A stretch of 64,000 bases of DNA. Origin: Pseudothermotoga hypogea DSM 11164 = NBRC 106472. GTDB taxonomy: Bacteria; Thermotogota; Thermotogae; Thermotogales; DSM-5069. The notes beneath the pieces are model-generated. The model ran no database searches, had not been told where the DNA came from, and saw only the letters and a list, made by a program, of their open reading frames with translations. The translations under genes were made by a program, and so were the position numbers. Numbering within the stretch: position 1 is the stretch's first letter; each line of letters begins with the position of its first letter. The stretch covers positions 1,798,001 to 1,862,000 of the forward strand of contig NZ_CP007141.1 of assembly GCF_000816145.1 (NCBI RefSeq). Direction: 5' to 3'. This document shows positions 34,325 to 42,863 of the stretch, piece after piece.

Positions 34325-34800
34325 GTATTTGAGAACTTACAGACAAAGCTTTGTCGCGTTTTCTAAGTTGTCCAGAAAAGACCCCCCCACTTTTGAATTT
34401 GCCAAAAGGTTACTAAAAACGATTAGACCTGGCAAACTGTGCGGCGGGATAACCAAAAAGATACGCTCGAGTATCTCGCTCGGCATCGTGTCTCAGGAAA
34501 AGAAGCTCGTGGAGTTGAAAATTGCCAGTGCATGATTTTCCAAGAAATTTCGTAAGACGGCAGCCAGGATCGTGTCTGTGTGTTTCTGAAGAAGTCTTTG
34601 ATAGATGTGTGCGCAGAATCTCTCATACTCTCATATGATCAAAATTGTCAAATCGTACGAATCTTGCTTGCAGAGAAAATATTTGTTCTGCCCTGTTATA
34701 CGAAAAAGGTCCGCTCGTTTTTCGCTGGTTTCCCTATCAATCATTTTCTCGTTGTTGGGTAACTTTGACTCGGGTGCCTGAACAACTGGGAATACGGCGC
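34325..34800. other. Gene-free stretch of ~480 bases
   Basis: A 70-codon frame (34323-34535, plus) has no ribosome site and no family resemblance. A short hairpin (GATAC / GTATC near 34462) and a seven-C run are the only features. I see no RNA gene. It may be decayed coding DNA. Confidence 0.4.
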
Positions 34801-34809
34801 TGATATAAT
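34801..34809 (+). promoter_or_regulatory. Extended -10 promoter for the FAH-family gene
   Basis: TGATATAAT (TGn plus perfect TATAAT at 34804-34809), 34 bases before the gene start. No good -35 lies at the usual distance, which the extended -10 can make up for. Confidence 0.6.
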
Positions 34810-34842
34810 CTCAGACGAACGCTTTTGAAGGAGTGGTTCTCA

Positions 34843-35727
34843 ATGAGGCTGGTGAGTTTCGAGCTCGATGGACAGAGAGACTGGGGTATTGTCAGACCTG
34901 AACTCAATCTGGTTTGCCCATCCAGGCTCTGGCTGGGTGAAGACGCTCCGAAGACACTGCTGCAGTTCATCGAGCTGTACCACGACAGGATCTCGAATCT
35001 CGTTGAGCCAGAGCCAGATGATCACTGGTTGAAACTCGAACAGGTTCAGATCGTAGCGCCCATACCGAATCCAGTGAGAAACATCATCTGCGTTGGGAAG
35101 AACTACAAAGATCACGTTTCTGAAATGGCGAAGGTGGGTCATTCAAAAGAAACGGAAATCTCACACCCACACTTCTTCACCAAGGCGACGAACACGGTGA
35201 ACGGCCCATACTCGAAGATTTATTTGCATCCAGAAATCACATCCCAAGTGGATTACGAGGGAGAGTTGGCAGTAGTCATAGGTAAGAGAGGTATCAACAT
35301 TCCCGAAGAGAAAGCCATCGACTACGTGTTCGGCTACACCATCTTGAACGACATCACCGCGAGAGATCTTCAGAAGAACCATGTTCAGTGGTTCAAGGGA
35401 AAGAGCTTGGATGGCTTTTGTCCCATGGGACCTTGGATCGTGACGAAAGACGAAATAGGTTATCCAGTTGAACTTGAAATTCGCACCTGGGTCAACGGCG
35501 AGCTCAGACAGCATTCGAACACCAAGCACATGATCTTTGACATCGCGAAGTTGATAAGCATCCTTTCGCAGGGAATGACGCTCGAACCTGGAGACATACT
35601 GGCCACCGGAACACCATCTGGAGTGGGAATGGGATTCAATCCTCCAAAATTACTCAAACCGAACGATGTGGTGAGGATAGAGATCGAAAAGATAGGCTAC
35701 ATAGAGAACCAAATGTACGCTCGATGA
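34843..35727 (+). CDS. Fumarylacetoacetate hydrolase (FAH) family protein
   Basis: 294 residues. The N-terminal ~60 residues are followed by the FAH/2-oxo-hept-3-ene-dioate-hydratase domain from NIICVGKNYKDHVSEM onward. Metal-binding acidic residues are in VDYEGELAVVIGKRG and GYTILNDITARDLQ, and the glycine-rich TGTPSGVGMG motif is near the end. Such enzymes hydrolyse or decarboxylate acylpyruvates and related 2-oxo acids with Mg2+ in the cytoplasm; oxaloacetate tautomerase/decarboxylase activity is common among stand-alone members. ATG 34843 is 9 bases after GAAGGAG. It stands alone on the plus strand with its own promoter. Confidence 0.85.
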   Translation: MRLVSFELDGQRDWGIVRPELNLVCPSRLWLGEDAPKTLLQFIELYHDRISNLVEPEPDDHWLKLEQVQIVAPIPNPVRNIICVGKNYKDHVSEMAKVGHSKETEISHPHFFTKATNTVNGPYSKIYLHPEITSQVDYEGELAVVIGKRGINIPEEKAIDYVFGYTILNDITARDLQKNHVQWFKGKSLDGFCPMGPWIVTKDEIGYPVELEIRTWVNGELRQHSNTKHMIFDIAKLISILSQGMTLEPGDILATGTPSGVGMGFNPPKLLKPNDVVRIEIEKIGYIENQMYAR

Positions 35728-35774
35728 GACGCCAAGCGATCCGAGTGAAAGGTTCATCGACAGCTCAAAACGAA

Positions 35775-35796
35775 AAGGGCGGGTTCCCCCGCCCTT
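35775..35796. terminator. Bidirectional terminator between the FAH gene and the amber-interrupted gene
   Basis: A 9-bp stem AAGGGCGGG / CCCGCCCTT with loop TTCC. On the minus strand it is followed by TTTTCGTTTT and so mainly serves the minus gene ending at 35801. It also lies 48 bases after the FAH stop. Confidence 0.85.
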
Positions 35797-35800
35797 CAAT

Positions 35801-37444
35801 TCAGTAAGTGAAGCTACCTTGATACAGAACCGTCTCCCAAGTCCAAATGTTGTACTCGACGGATGGTAGATTGTCACAGAAAGCCTTCAACCAGCCTGCC
35901 ATTTGAACTCCTCCAGAAAGTGTCAATCCACCGCTTAGTTTGGCATCCAGCCTGTTTCCAGTGGCAATTGTCGTTTCACCCTTCAACCAAGGGGAAAGCC
36001 TCACAAACGGTCCTGCGACGCTGTAAATGTAAGCGGACACCGTGAACGGCAGGCTGAGCTTCGCCAGCGCACCGGCCCTCACACTCGGTTTGGAAAAGCT
36101 CGGTCCGCTGTACGATGCATTCCGAGAAGCCGAGTAATTCCACTTGCCATCGTAAGTGAATCTGAGAGACGCATAGTGACTGTAGTTGGTGGACACGGTG
36201 AACGAAAGTCCCGCGCTGAACTTTTCGTACACCTCCGCGTTCACTGCCAACTCGAACTGGATCCACACCGGCACAAAGCTGATTGAAAAGTATATCGGCG
36301 CTGGTCTGTAAGAGAACAGAGTGGCAGACAAGGTCTTTTCTAAAGTACCAGTCACATTGATATCCAAAGACGGTTTGATCGTTATCGTCGGAGAAACGGA
36401 CGCTTCGAACCTCCTGAGTCGCCAGCTCCAACTACACCATCCCGTCTTGACCCATCCGTGGTCTATCAGGAGCGAAACTTGCATGGTCAGACTCGTATCG
36501 ATCCTCGGCGTTGCGGTCATTTGTACAGATGGTGTTGTCGAAGTGGTGAAAGTCAAAGTCTTCTGACCTGACTGTGAAGCTGTGAAGGTCCAGCTTCCAG
36601 AAAAATCGTTCTTCACTTTGTGTTCGATAGGCTTTGTGAGTGAATCTGGCTTCATCTTGTCGTTGAAGAATCCGATCTGAAAGGCAGTGTAGTCTCTCAA
36701 ACTCTGGAGAACCTTTTCACTCGACTTTTCGTCCAGCAAGTTCTTCGGAGTCCCACCGTTGATCACCATGGTTTCCTTGAGTATGAAACCTTTGTCCGTT
36801 TTCTTCAGCACAGCCTTGTAGGTGTTACCACCGCCGAAGTCCACGTACCAGGAAACCGGCTCGGTCCTTGAAACGAAGGTTGGAGCGATCTATTCGAGCG
36901 TCGAACCCTCTGGAAGGACCAACTCGACCGTTCTCTCCGTGACAAGTGAGTTCTTTTCAGATTTCAAGAACGATGCGATGAAGATGTTTTGCTCGATCTG
37001 GTCCTCAAAGTACTTTGGCAACAGCAAGTCAGCGAGTTTTTCGTTGTTCTCGAACCCTTTTCTCGCTATCACGAATCTGTTTTTGTCCTTGTCGTACCTG
37101 ACAAAACCAGGGACCTTCATGACGATCGTTGCCGTGAAGGTCTTATCAGCCGAGAACTTGATGTCCTTGACCGAGAAACCAGGCGTCGTTCCGTAGAGGA
37201 AGTAATACTCCTTTGTGGCTTCGTAGAGGAAGGCGTTAAACGACTTTTCATCCTGGAGCAGTTGCTTGTAGTATTCCGAATAGAACTTGGGCAGATCTTC
37301 CCCAGTGATCTTCTCCTGTCTGGTGATGATCGCAAGACCGTCGTGGTACACTTCGATCTTTTCCGTGATGGTTCTGGTGTACTGAGTTGCGAAGAGTACA
37401 GCGACAAGAAGTAGCATCACTACGAACATGAGCCTTCTGAGCAT
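35801..37444 (-). pseudogene. Large exported protein gene interrupted by an in-frame TAG
   Basis: One continuous frame of 548 codons is cut by a single TAG at 36890-36892 after VELVLPEGSTLE; it resumes in the same frame (IAPTFVSRTEPVSWYVDFGGGNTYKAVL). The first part (184 residues) has a signal peptide (MLRRLMFVVMLLLVAVLFA) and an alpha/beta region. The second (~360 residues) is rich in Ser/Thr and aromatic strands, like a beta-rich surface or envelope protein. The downstream 'start' is merely an internal GTG at 36844 with no ribosome site. Either a recent nonsense mutation, amber readthrough or a sequence error explains this. The protein family is unrecognised. Confidence 0.75.
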
Positions 37445-37685
37445 GCCACATCCCCCCTCGGACGTTTGGAAGATTCTCGCATGACGAGATTAGAAGGAGA
37501 TTAGAGAGAGCTCTTTGTTTTGAAGGAAATCAAAAACGGAAGGACGCTCCTTTCCCACGACAGATTGCAAGCCATGATCCATCGATGCACCCAGAGATCC
37601 ACGTACCACAAAATGAGATAGACCGCGTTGTCCGTTGGATGGCGCTGGACTCGTGAATTGAAAGTCGCTTTTTATCGCATCGTCT

Positions 37686-38006
37686 CTAAAAGAGCTTCGA
37701 CAAAAGTTTCATCAGCCAGATGGCAAGGACGGCCCAGAACGCCAAGATGAAAAGACTCACCATTCCGAATCGCCTCTTCATTCGCAGTTGTTGCGCCTTC
37801 TCTCTGTACTCGTCCAGGGCTTCTTTTGGGATCGACTTGAGTGCCAAGGCGATGAGCGCTGGGATTATCAGTAGATCGTCCAGCTGACTGAGCAAGGGTA
37901 TAAAATCCGGCACCAAATCGATCGGGCTCAGTGCGTAACCGAGCGCGAGTGCTATCAGAATCTTCGATCGTCTGGGTACACGCTCATCTTTTCTCGCCAA
38001 GTACAA
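37686..38006 (-). CDS. DUF1232 (YkvA-like) membrane protein
   Basis: 106 residues from the TTG at 38006. The signature YALSPIDLVPDFIPLLSQLDDLLIIPALIALALK is the DUF1232 core, and a C-terminal membrane helix (MVSLFILAFWAVLAIWLMKLL) follows. Function of the family is unknown. Homologous-looking residues (GIKDINQTLAALYLARKDERVPRRSK) continue upstream of the TTG, but no ATG, GTG or TTG lies between it and a TAA at about 38046. The true start may be a rare ATC at about 38036, or the 5' end may be damaged. It converges on nothing and is monocistronic. Confidence 0.75.
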   Translation of the reverse strand: MYLARKDERVPRRSKILIALALGYALSPIDLVPDFIPLLSQLDDLLIIPALIALALKSIPKEALDEYREKAQQLRMKRRFGMVSLFILAFWAVLAIWLMKLLSKLF

Positions 38007-38118
38007 CGCGGCGAGGGTTTGGTTGATGTCTTTGATACCATTCTCTTACCCCTTTTCAGTTCACCTTGTATCTCAGCATCGTTCGTGTATCGGGCTAATA
38101 TTATAAGGGTTATGGCAG

Positions 38119-38310
38119 ATGAGTCATGGGTTTAGGAGAATTGATCTGGCAGCTTTGTGGTGTATATACTTGCTCATAGACTGGTGCACGGGATCGGCGA
38201 CACGGAGCATCGCGGGACTGTTGAGAGGAAAGCTGGCGGACGTGTTGATAACAGACACAAACACGGCGCGTAACGTAGCTGAGTTCGTCTCCGAGAGAGA
38301 TTGGAGGTAG
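38119..38310 (+). pseudogene. Relic of a SorC/CggR-type sugar regulator (C-terminal ~60 residues)
   Basis: The frame reads RRIDLAALWCIYLLIDW ... RSIAGLLRGKLADVLITDTNTARNVAEF. This aligns over ~50 residues with the C-terminal end of SorC-family sugar-binding domains (pattern I-D-L...G-G-x-x-K-x-x-A-I-x-x-A-L-R-G-x-L-x-x-V-L-I-T-D-x-x-T-A-R). The rest of the gene is missing: a stop lies at 38104 and the opposite-strand DUF1232 gene follows. It sits 7 bases before the kinase operon, just where the intact regulator would be expected, so the operon has probably lost its own regulator by deletion. Confidence 0.6.
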
Positions 38311-38317
38311 CGAAAAG

Positions 38318-39253
38318 TTGAGCGTCCAAATACTCAATTTGAATCCTTGCTACGATCACTGGGTCATCATTTCGAACGTTCCGAAGACCCCAAACGTCCT
38401 GAGAGGCGACTACGTTGTGAAGCTCGTGGATGGGAAAGGATTGAACATCGCGAGGGTTTTCAACCTTCTTGGTTTCCATGATTATCTCTGCATCAACGTG
38501 CTCGGTGGCGATGTGGGAAAGATCATCTCATCGAAATGTCGCGAGGAGAACATCAAAACGGCGGAGTTCTGGATCAACGACGAGAACAGGATCAACACCG
38601 CAGTTGTGTACGAGTACGAGAAAAGAATGCTCATGGTCAACGAGCCTGGTCCAGTCATGACACCAGACGAGATCGAAAGGTTCATTCAGTACCTTGATTC
38701 CGTAATCGAGGAAAAGAGTACGCTGGTCATCTCTGGAAGTGCACCGAGAGGATTCGAGGCCAAGCACATGTCAAGGATCGCGCAGATGGTGAAGGAAAGA
38801 GGTTGCAGGCTCATGATAGACATTTCGGGAGAATGGCTGAGAAAGTTGGTGAAGTTCGAGCCAGAGATGGTCAAAGTGAATGCAGACGAGTTCAAGATGG
38901 CGTTCGAGCTCAGCAACCTGAGCGTCGAAAAGCTCTACGAAGTCAAGAAACGCTACAAGATCAACGTTCTTTGTGTGACCCTGGGCAAAGACGGCTCCAT
39001 TACTCTCACAGAAGACAGAGTGTTCCATGCCAAACCGAAGCTGGTCCACTGTGACTTCTCCGTTGGTTCTGGTGATTCCTTCTTTGCGGGCTATCTCTAC
39101 AAAGAAGCGATGGGCAAATCCATGGAAGAAAGACTGATCTTCGCCACAGCCTGCGGTATGGCGAACACGTTGAAGTACGGTGCGGCGATCTTTGATTTGA
39201 AAGACCTGAACGAACAGTTACCGCTCGTAGAGATCGCGGAGGAAAGATTATGA
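38318..39253 (+). CDS. PfkB-family sugar-phosphate kinase (1-phosphofructokinase/tagatose-6-P kinase type)
   Basis: 311 residues, ribokinase fold of the LacC/FruK branch: LNPCYDHWVIISNVPK, GKGLNIARVFNLLGF, SGSAPRG and the ATP/catalytic motif VGSGDSFFAGYLYKEA (catalytic Asp in GSGD). Enzymes of this branch phosphorylate a hexose monophosphate to a bisphosphate, which would feed the class II aldolase two genes on. TTG start at 38318, 10 bases after GGAGG. It overlaps the FGGY kinase gene by 4 bases. The exact sugar is not assignable. Confidence 0.85.
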   Translation: MSVQILNLNPCYDHWVIISNVPKTPNVLRGDYVVKLVDGKGLNIARVFNLLGFHDYLCINVLGGDVGKIISSKCREENIKTAEFWINDENRINTAVVYEYEKRMLMVNEPGPVMTPDEIERFIQYLDSVIEEKSTLVISGSAPRGFEAKHMSRIAQMVKERGCRLMIDISGEWLRKLVKFEPEMVKVNADEFKMAFELSNLSVEKLYEVKKRYKINVLCVTLGKDGSITLTEDRVFHAKPKLVHCDFSVGSGDSFFAGYLYKEAMGKSMEERLIFATACGMANTLKYGAAIFDLKDLNEQLPLVEIAEERL

Positions 39254-40689
39254 ATGCTTACGTTGGTATTGACGTAGGGACCACGAACACCAAGATTCTC
39301 GTCGTCACGAAAAAAGGCATCGATAAGATCTACAAGCTTCAAACAGTCAAGAAGAAAATCGACGATGTCGAATTCTTCGATATGGACAGTATCGAGAAGG
39401 CTGTGAGAAAGACGCTCAAAACAATACGAAAATCGTATCGAATCGTTGGAATCGCGTGCACCAGCGTCGGTGAATCCGTCGTGCCAGTTGCATCAGGTAA
39501 GAAGCTACACGATCCGATCGTTTGGTACGACACGTGCACCAAATCTCTGTACGAAGAGTACCACGACTTGGTGAATCAGTTGGCACCCTACAGAATTTCT
39601 GGCTCGCGAGACATCTACTATTATTCGTTGTACAAGATCTTGTACATGCAGAAAAAAGGTCTGGTGGACCTGGGTGAAGTGGAGTGCTGGCTCCCCATAT
39701 CTTCCTACATCGCTTACAGACTGACTGGCAACGCCGTGTGGGACATGACCCAAGCCTATCGTAGTCACATGGTGGATATCCATCGAAGATGCTGGAACGA
39801 AGAACTGCTGAAAGCTTTCAACATACGAATCGAGCAGCTTGGAAAACTGGATTACACCTCTTCCTTCGTTGGTTATCACGATGACATACCAGTGTTCCTC
39901 GCGGGTCACGATCATCTGACGGGAACTTTCGGTTTGATCTCTCTATTCGGCAGCGAGTTGATCTACGATTCGATGGGCACCGCCTCGTACACGGTGGCTG
40001 TCGCAACCGAAAAAACCAACGAGTTCCACATGGAAGGTCCTTTCATGAAAACAGGTGGTAACGTGGGCATAGCGTTCCAAGGCAGACAATACTACTTGGC
40101 TTCGGGAATGAGGTTTTACGGCAAATTGATCGAGATGACCTTGAAACTGTTTGGCTTGAAGTTTTCGTCAAAGAGGTTCGAACGGTTGAACGAATCCATC
40201 TCGCAGACACCGACCGATCCTGCCTTCTACATCTACGCAAACGGCGACAACATCGTGGGAGAAGATATCGACGGTATCAACTTCGTGCAGATCCCACCCG
40301 ATTGTTCTCAAGAACAGATGCTTCAAAGTGTCTATCTGTATCTCTGCTACACGAGCAGGATCACTGTTGAAAATCTCAGACGCCTGCTTGGCAAGCTTCC
40401 CATAGTCGTCGGCGGTGCTCTGGTGCAAAACCAAGTTTTCATGAAGTACAAGGCATCCATGCTCGGTGAACCACTGTACTATTTGAACACGACCGAGCTG
40501 ACGGCGCTCGGAGCGGCGATCGCGGCGATCACAGGCGTCAAAGATGAAGAAACGCTGAATTCGCTCAGAGAGAAGATCACTTTTCAAAGAATCGAGCCAC
40601 ACCCACAGGATGTTCTGAGAATGAACGGGCTTTATGAGAGAATGACTGAACAGTACGAGAAACTCTTGCAAAGACGAGGAGGTCAGTGA
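39250..40689 (+). CDS. FGGY-family carbohydrate kinase
   Basis: 479 residues. N-terminal phosphate motif YVGIDVGTTNTKILVV, then DPIVWYDTCTKSLYEEY, FLAGHDHLTGTFGLI with the probable catalytic Asp in GHDH, SMGTASYTVAV, and adenosine motif VVGGALVQNQVFMKYKASML. It phosphorylates a free sugar, likely a ketohexose, to supply the PfkB kinase upstream. The start ATG overlaps that gene's stop (ATGA), so the two are coupled. It differs clearly from the glycerol-kinase-like FGGY protein at 24869. Confidence 0.85.
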   Translation: MNAYVGIDVGTTNTKILVVTKKGIDKIYKLQTVKKKIDDVEFFDMDSIEKAVRKTLKTIRKSYRIVGIACTSVGESVVPVASGKKLHDPIVWYDTCTKSLYEEYHDLVNQLAPYRISGSRDIYYYSLYKILYMQKKGLVDLGEVECWLPISSYIAYRLTGNAVWDMTQAYRSHMVDIHRRCWNEELLKAFNIRIEQLGKLDYTSSFVGYHDDIPVFLAGHDHLTGTFGLISLFGSELIYDSMGTASYTVAVATEKTNEFHMEGPFMKTGGNVGIAFQGRQYYLASGMRFYGKLIEMTLKLFGLKFSSKRFERLNESISQTPTDPAFYIYANGDNIVGEDIDGINFVQIPPDCSQEQMLQSVYLYLCYTSRITVENLRRLLGKLPIVVGGALVQNQVFMKYKASMLGEPLYYLNTTELTALGAAIAAITGVKDEETLNSLREKITFQRIEPHPQDVLRMNGLYERMTEQYEKLLQRRGGQ

Positions 40690-40690
40690 G

Positions 40691-41533
40691 ATGCTCGTGA
40701 CTTTGAAAGAACTGGTTCAAGTTGCGTACAAGTCAGACTACGCGATCCCAGCCTTCAACATCCACACCTACGAAGACGCGGTGGCGATCGTGAAGGGTGC
40801 CGAAGAGATGAGATCACCAGTGATACTGATGGCTTCTCCGAGTGCGATCAGACATTTGGGCATAAGAATCGCTGCGTGTATCATGAACGAGCTCGCCGAG
40901 AACGCGAAGGTCCCAGTCGTGTCGCACCTCGATCATGCGACGGACCTGGATGTCATCTTCAAGGCCATGAAGGCAGGTTTCACCTCGGTGATGTTCGACG
41001 GTTCGAACCTCCCCTTCGACGAGAACGTTGAAAAGACGAAGCTCGTCGTCAAGGTGGCAAGAGCCTTCGGAATTTCTGTCGAAGCGGAGATAGGCAGGGT
41101 CGGCAGGTCGGAAGAGGGTGAAGAAGCCACACAGATTTTGACCGAACCAGACGTAGCGAGGAAGTTCTTCGAACTCACCCAAGTCGACGCCTTGGCGGTG
41201 GCCGTCGGCACGGCACACGGTATGCAGAAACAAGAAGCGCAGATCGACTTCGAAAGAGTTCAACAGATACAAAGCGCGGTGGATGTTCCGTTGGTCCTAC
41301 ATGGCTCCAGTGGCGTGCCTGACGAAGATCTGACCAAGATCAGCAAGATGAATTTTGGAAAGATAAACATCGGCACGGTGCTGAAAACCGTTTATGTCGA
41401 GAGAATTAGAAAGATCCTGCAGGAACAGCCGCAACTCAAAGACCAGATCAAGTTGCTCGAAGAAGCCTCCAAGGCCGTTACGGAAATGGTGAAACACAAA
41501 ATATCCCTTCTCAACAGCGCTGGAAGGGCTTGA
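40691..41533 (+). CDS. Class II fructose/tagatose-bisphosphate aldolase
   Basis: 280 residues, Zn2+-dependent TIM barrel: PAFNIHTYEDAVAIVKGAEE, Zn ligand and active site in VSHLDHATDLDVI, FDGSNLPFDENVEKTKLVV, VEAEIGRVGRSEEGEE (Glu ligand), AVAVGTAHGM and VLHGSSGVPDEDL. It cleaves a ketose-1,6-bisphosphate to dihydroxyacetone phosphate and glyceraldehyde-3-phosphate. As last gene of the PfkB-FGGY-aldolase operon, one base after the FGGY stop, it would finish a dedicated ketose pathway. GatY/KbaY (tagatose) or Fba specificity cannot be told apart by eye. Confidence 0.9.
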   Translation: MLVTLKELVQVAYKSDYAIPAFNIHTYEDAVAIVKGAEEMRSPVILMASPSAIRHLGIRIAACIMNELAENAKVPVVSHLDHATDLDVIFKAMKAGFTSVMFDGSNLPFDENVEKTKLVVKVARAFGISVEAEIGRVGRSEEGEEATQILTEPDVARKFFELTQVDALAVAVGTAHGMQKQEAQIDFERVQQIQSAVDVPLVLHGSSGVPDEDLTKISKMNFGKINIGTVLKTVYVERIRKILQEQPQLKDQIKLLEEASKAVTEMVKHKISLLNSAGRA

Positions 41534-41549
41534 ACGGTCTCGATCAAGG

Positions 41550-42848
41550 TCACAGTTTCGTCATCAAGACTCTGTAGAACTCGCACATCTTCTTGTACGA
41601 TTCGATCGATAGTCTTTCGTTCTTTCCGTGCACAGTTTCGAGCAGTTCCTTGTCCATGATCAAGGGTGAGAACCTGTAGATGTTCTGGCACAGGCCTCTG
41701 TAATGCCTCGAATCCGTCGCACCTATGGTGAGATATGGCGACACAACCGAGTCTGGGAACATCTGTTGGATCGTCTCCACCAACAGTCTGTAGAACTCTC
41801 CTTCCAAATCGCTGTCTGGCACAGGATCAGAAACTTGCCAATTCTCGTTCTTCACAACTTCTATCTCGAGGTCCTTAACGATCTCTTTCAATCTCTCGAA
41901 CACTTGCTCTGACGTTTCACCTGGGATAATTCTGCAGTTCACCGTGGCGACGACCTTTTCCGGTACAACGTTGTCCGCAACACCCGCGTTGAGCATCGTT
42001 ACACACATGGTGGTTCTGAGCATCGCGTTCAAGCTTGGAATCTTCGAAAAGATCGGTTCCAACAAAGATAGTGTCAGTCTTGGATTTCTCAAAAGAACGT
42101 TCAAGGGAAAGCCCCAGAGGTGCGAGAGAGTCTTCAAGAACTCCTCTGTGGATCTGGTCAAAACGGTTTTGGACTTGTAACGAGAAATGCGCTGGACCGC
42201 GACCGCCATCCTCTCCACGGGTGAGTTCCTCGTTGGAGTTGAAGAATGTCCCCCTTTTCCCTTCGCGACCAGATCGAAGCTCGCATAGCCCTTCTCAGCG
42301 ATGCCCACCAATGCGATCGGTCTGTCTATCTTCGGAATCACACCTTTCACTATCGCAGAACCTTCGTCCAAGATCGCCTTTATCTTGATTTTCCTTTCCT
42401 GCAAATGTTCCACGATCTTCTTGGCTCCCATATATCCTTTCGTTTCTTCGTCGAAGCCGAAGGCGAGCATGAAATTGTGACTAGGATTGAAATTTTCCGA
42501 GAGCAATCTTTCCACAGCCTCCAAAAGACCCATCACGCTGGATTTGTCATCGAGAGTGCCACGGCCCCACACGAATCCATCCGCAACATCCCCAGAGAAA
42601 GGATGATGAGCCCAGCCTTCTTCGCTCGCCGGTACCACGTCCGTGTGCGCGAGGAACAGCACGGTCTCTTGCGAACCAACGTCCCACTCGTACAGAAGCG
42701 CGTGTTCGTTGATCTTGCTCACTCTCAATCGCGAGTGGGTCAACGGGAACGCTTCTTCGAGGAATCTTTCAAGTTTGGAAAACTCTTCCCAGTTGCCCGC
42801 AACGGTTCGAAACTTGATCGACTCTGAAAGTCTTTCGATCTCGCCCAT
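41550..42848 (-). CDS. M20-family metallopeptidase (PM20D1/carboxypeptidase-like)
   Basis: 432 residues. Two-zinc site motifs are visible: VLFLAHTDVVPASEEGWAHHPF, GRGTLDDKSSVMGLLEAVE (bridging Asp), FDEETKGYMGAKK (catalytic Glu-Glu) and a late His in LLETVHGKNERLS. A dimerisation lid domain starts around GGHSSTPTRNSPVE. It hydrolyses a peptide or N-acyl-amino-acid bond in the cytoplasm. It follows a YfcC-type carrier gene by 15 bases, so it probably works on what that carrier imports, such as a dipeptide or N-acyl amino acid. Confidence 0.87.
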   Translation of the reverse strand: MGEIERLSESIKFRTVAGNWEEFSKLERFLEEAFPLTHSRLRVSKINEHALLYEWDVGSQETVLFLAHTDVVPASEEGWAHHPFSGDVADGFVWGRGTLDDKSSVMGLLEAVERLLSENFNPSHNFMLAFGFDEETKGYMGAKKIVEHLQERKIKIKAILDEGSAIVKGVIPKIDRPIALVGIAEKGYASFDLVAKGKGGHSSTPTRNSPVERMAVAVQRISRYKSKTVLTRSTEEFLKTLSHLWGFPLNVLLRNPRLTLSLLEPIFSKIPSLNAMLRTTMCVTMLNAGVADNVVPEKVVATVNCRIIPGETSEQVFERLKEIVKDLEIEVVKNENWQVSDPVPDSDLEGEFYRLLVETIQQMFPDSVVSPYLTIGATDSRHYRGLCQNIYRFSPLIMDKELLETVHGKNERLSIESYKKMCEFYRVLMTKL

Positions 42849-42863
42849 ATCTCTGCGCCTCCT

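Noticed and set aside
34323-34535. 70-residue plus-strand frame
   Set aside because: No ribosome site, odd composition and no recognisable family; left as a gene-free stretch.
34765-34809. TTGACT-TATAAT promoter before the FAH gene
   Set aside because: The spacing of 33 bases is too long; only the extended -10 is kept.
35801-36844. Separate 347-residue protein starting MDFGGGN
   Set aside because: Its 'start' is an internal GTG without a ribosome site, and the frame is continuous with the upstream exported protein across one TAG. Treated as one interrupted gene.
36321-37414. Plus-strand frames opposite the amber-interrupted gene (for example 36989-37414)
   Set aside because: They are antisense shadows of a well-coded minus-strand frame and lack ribosome sites.
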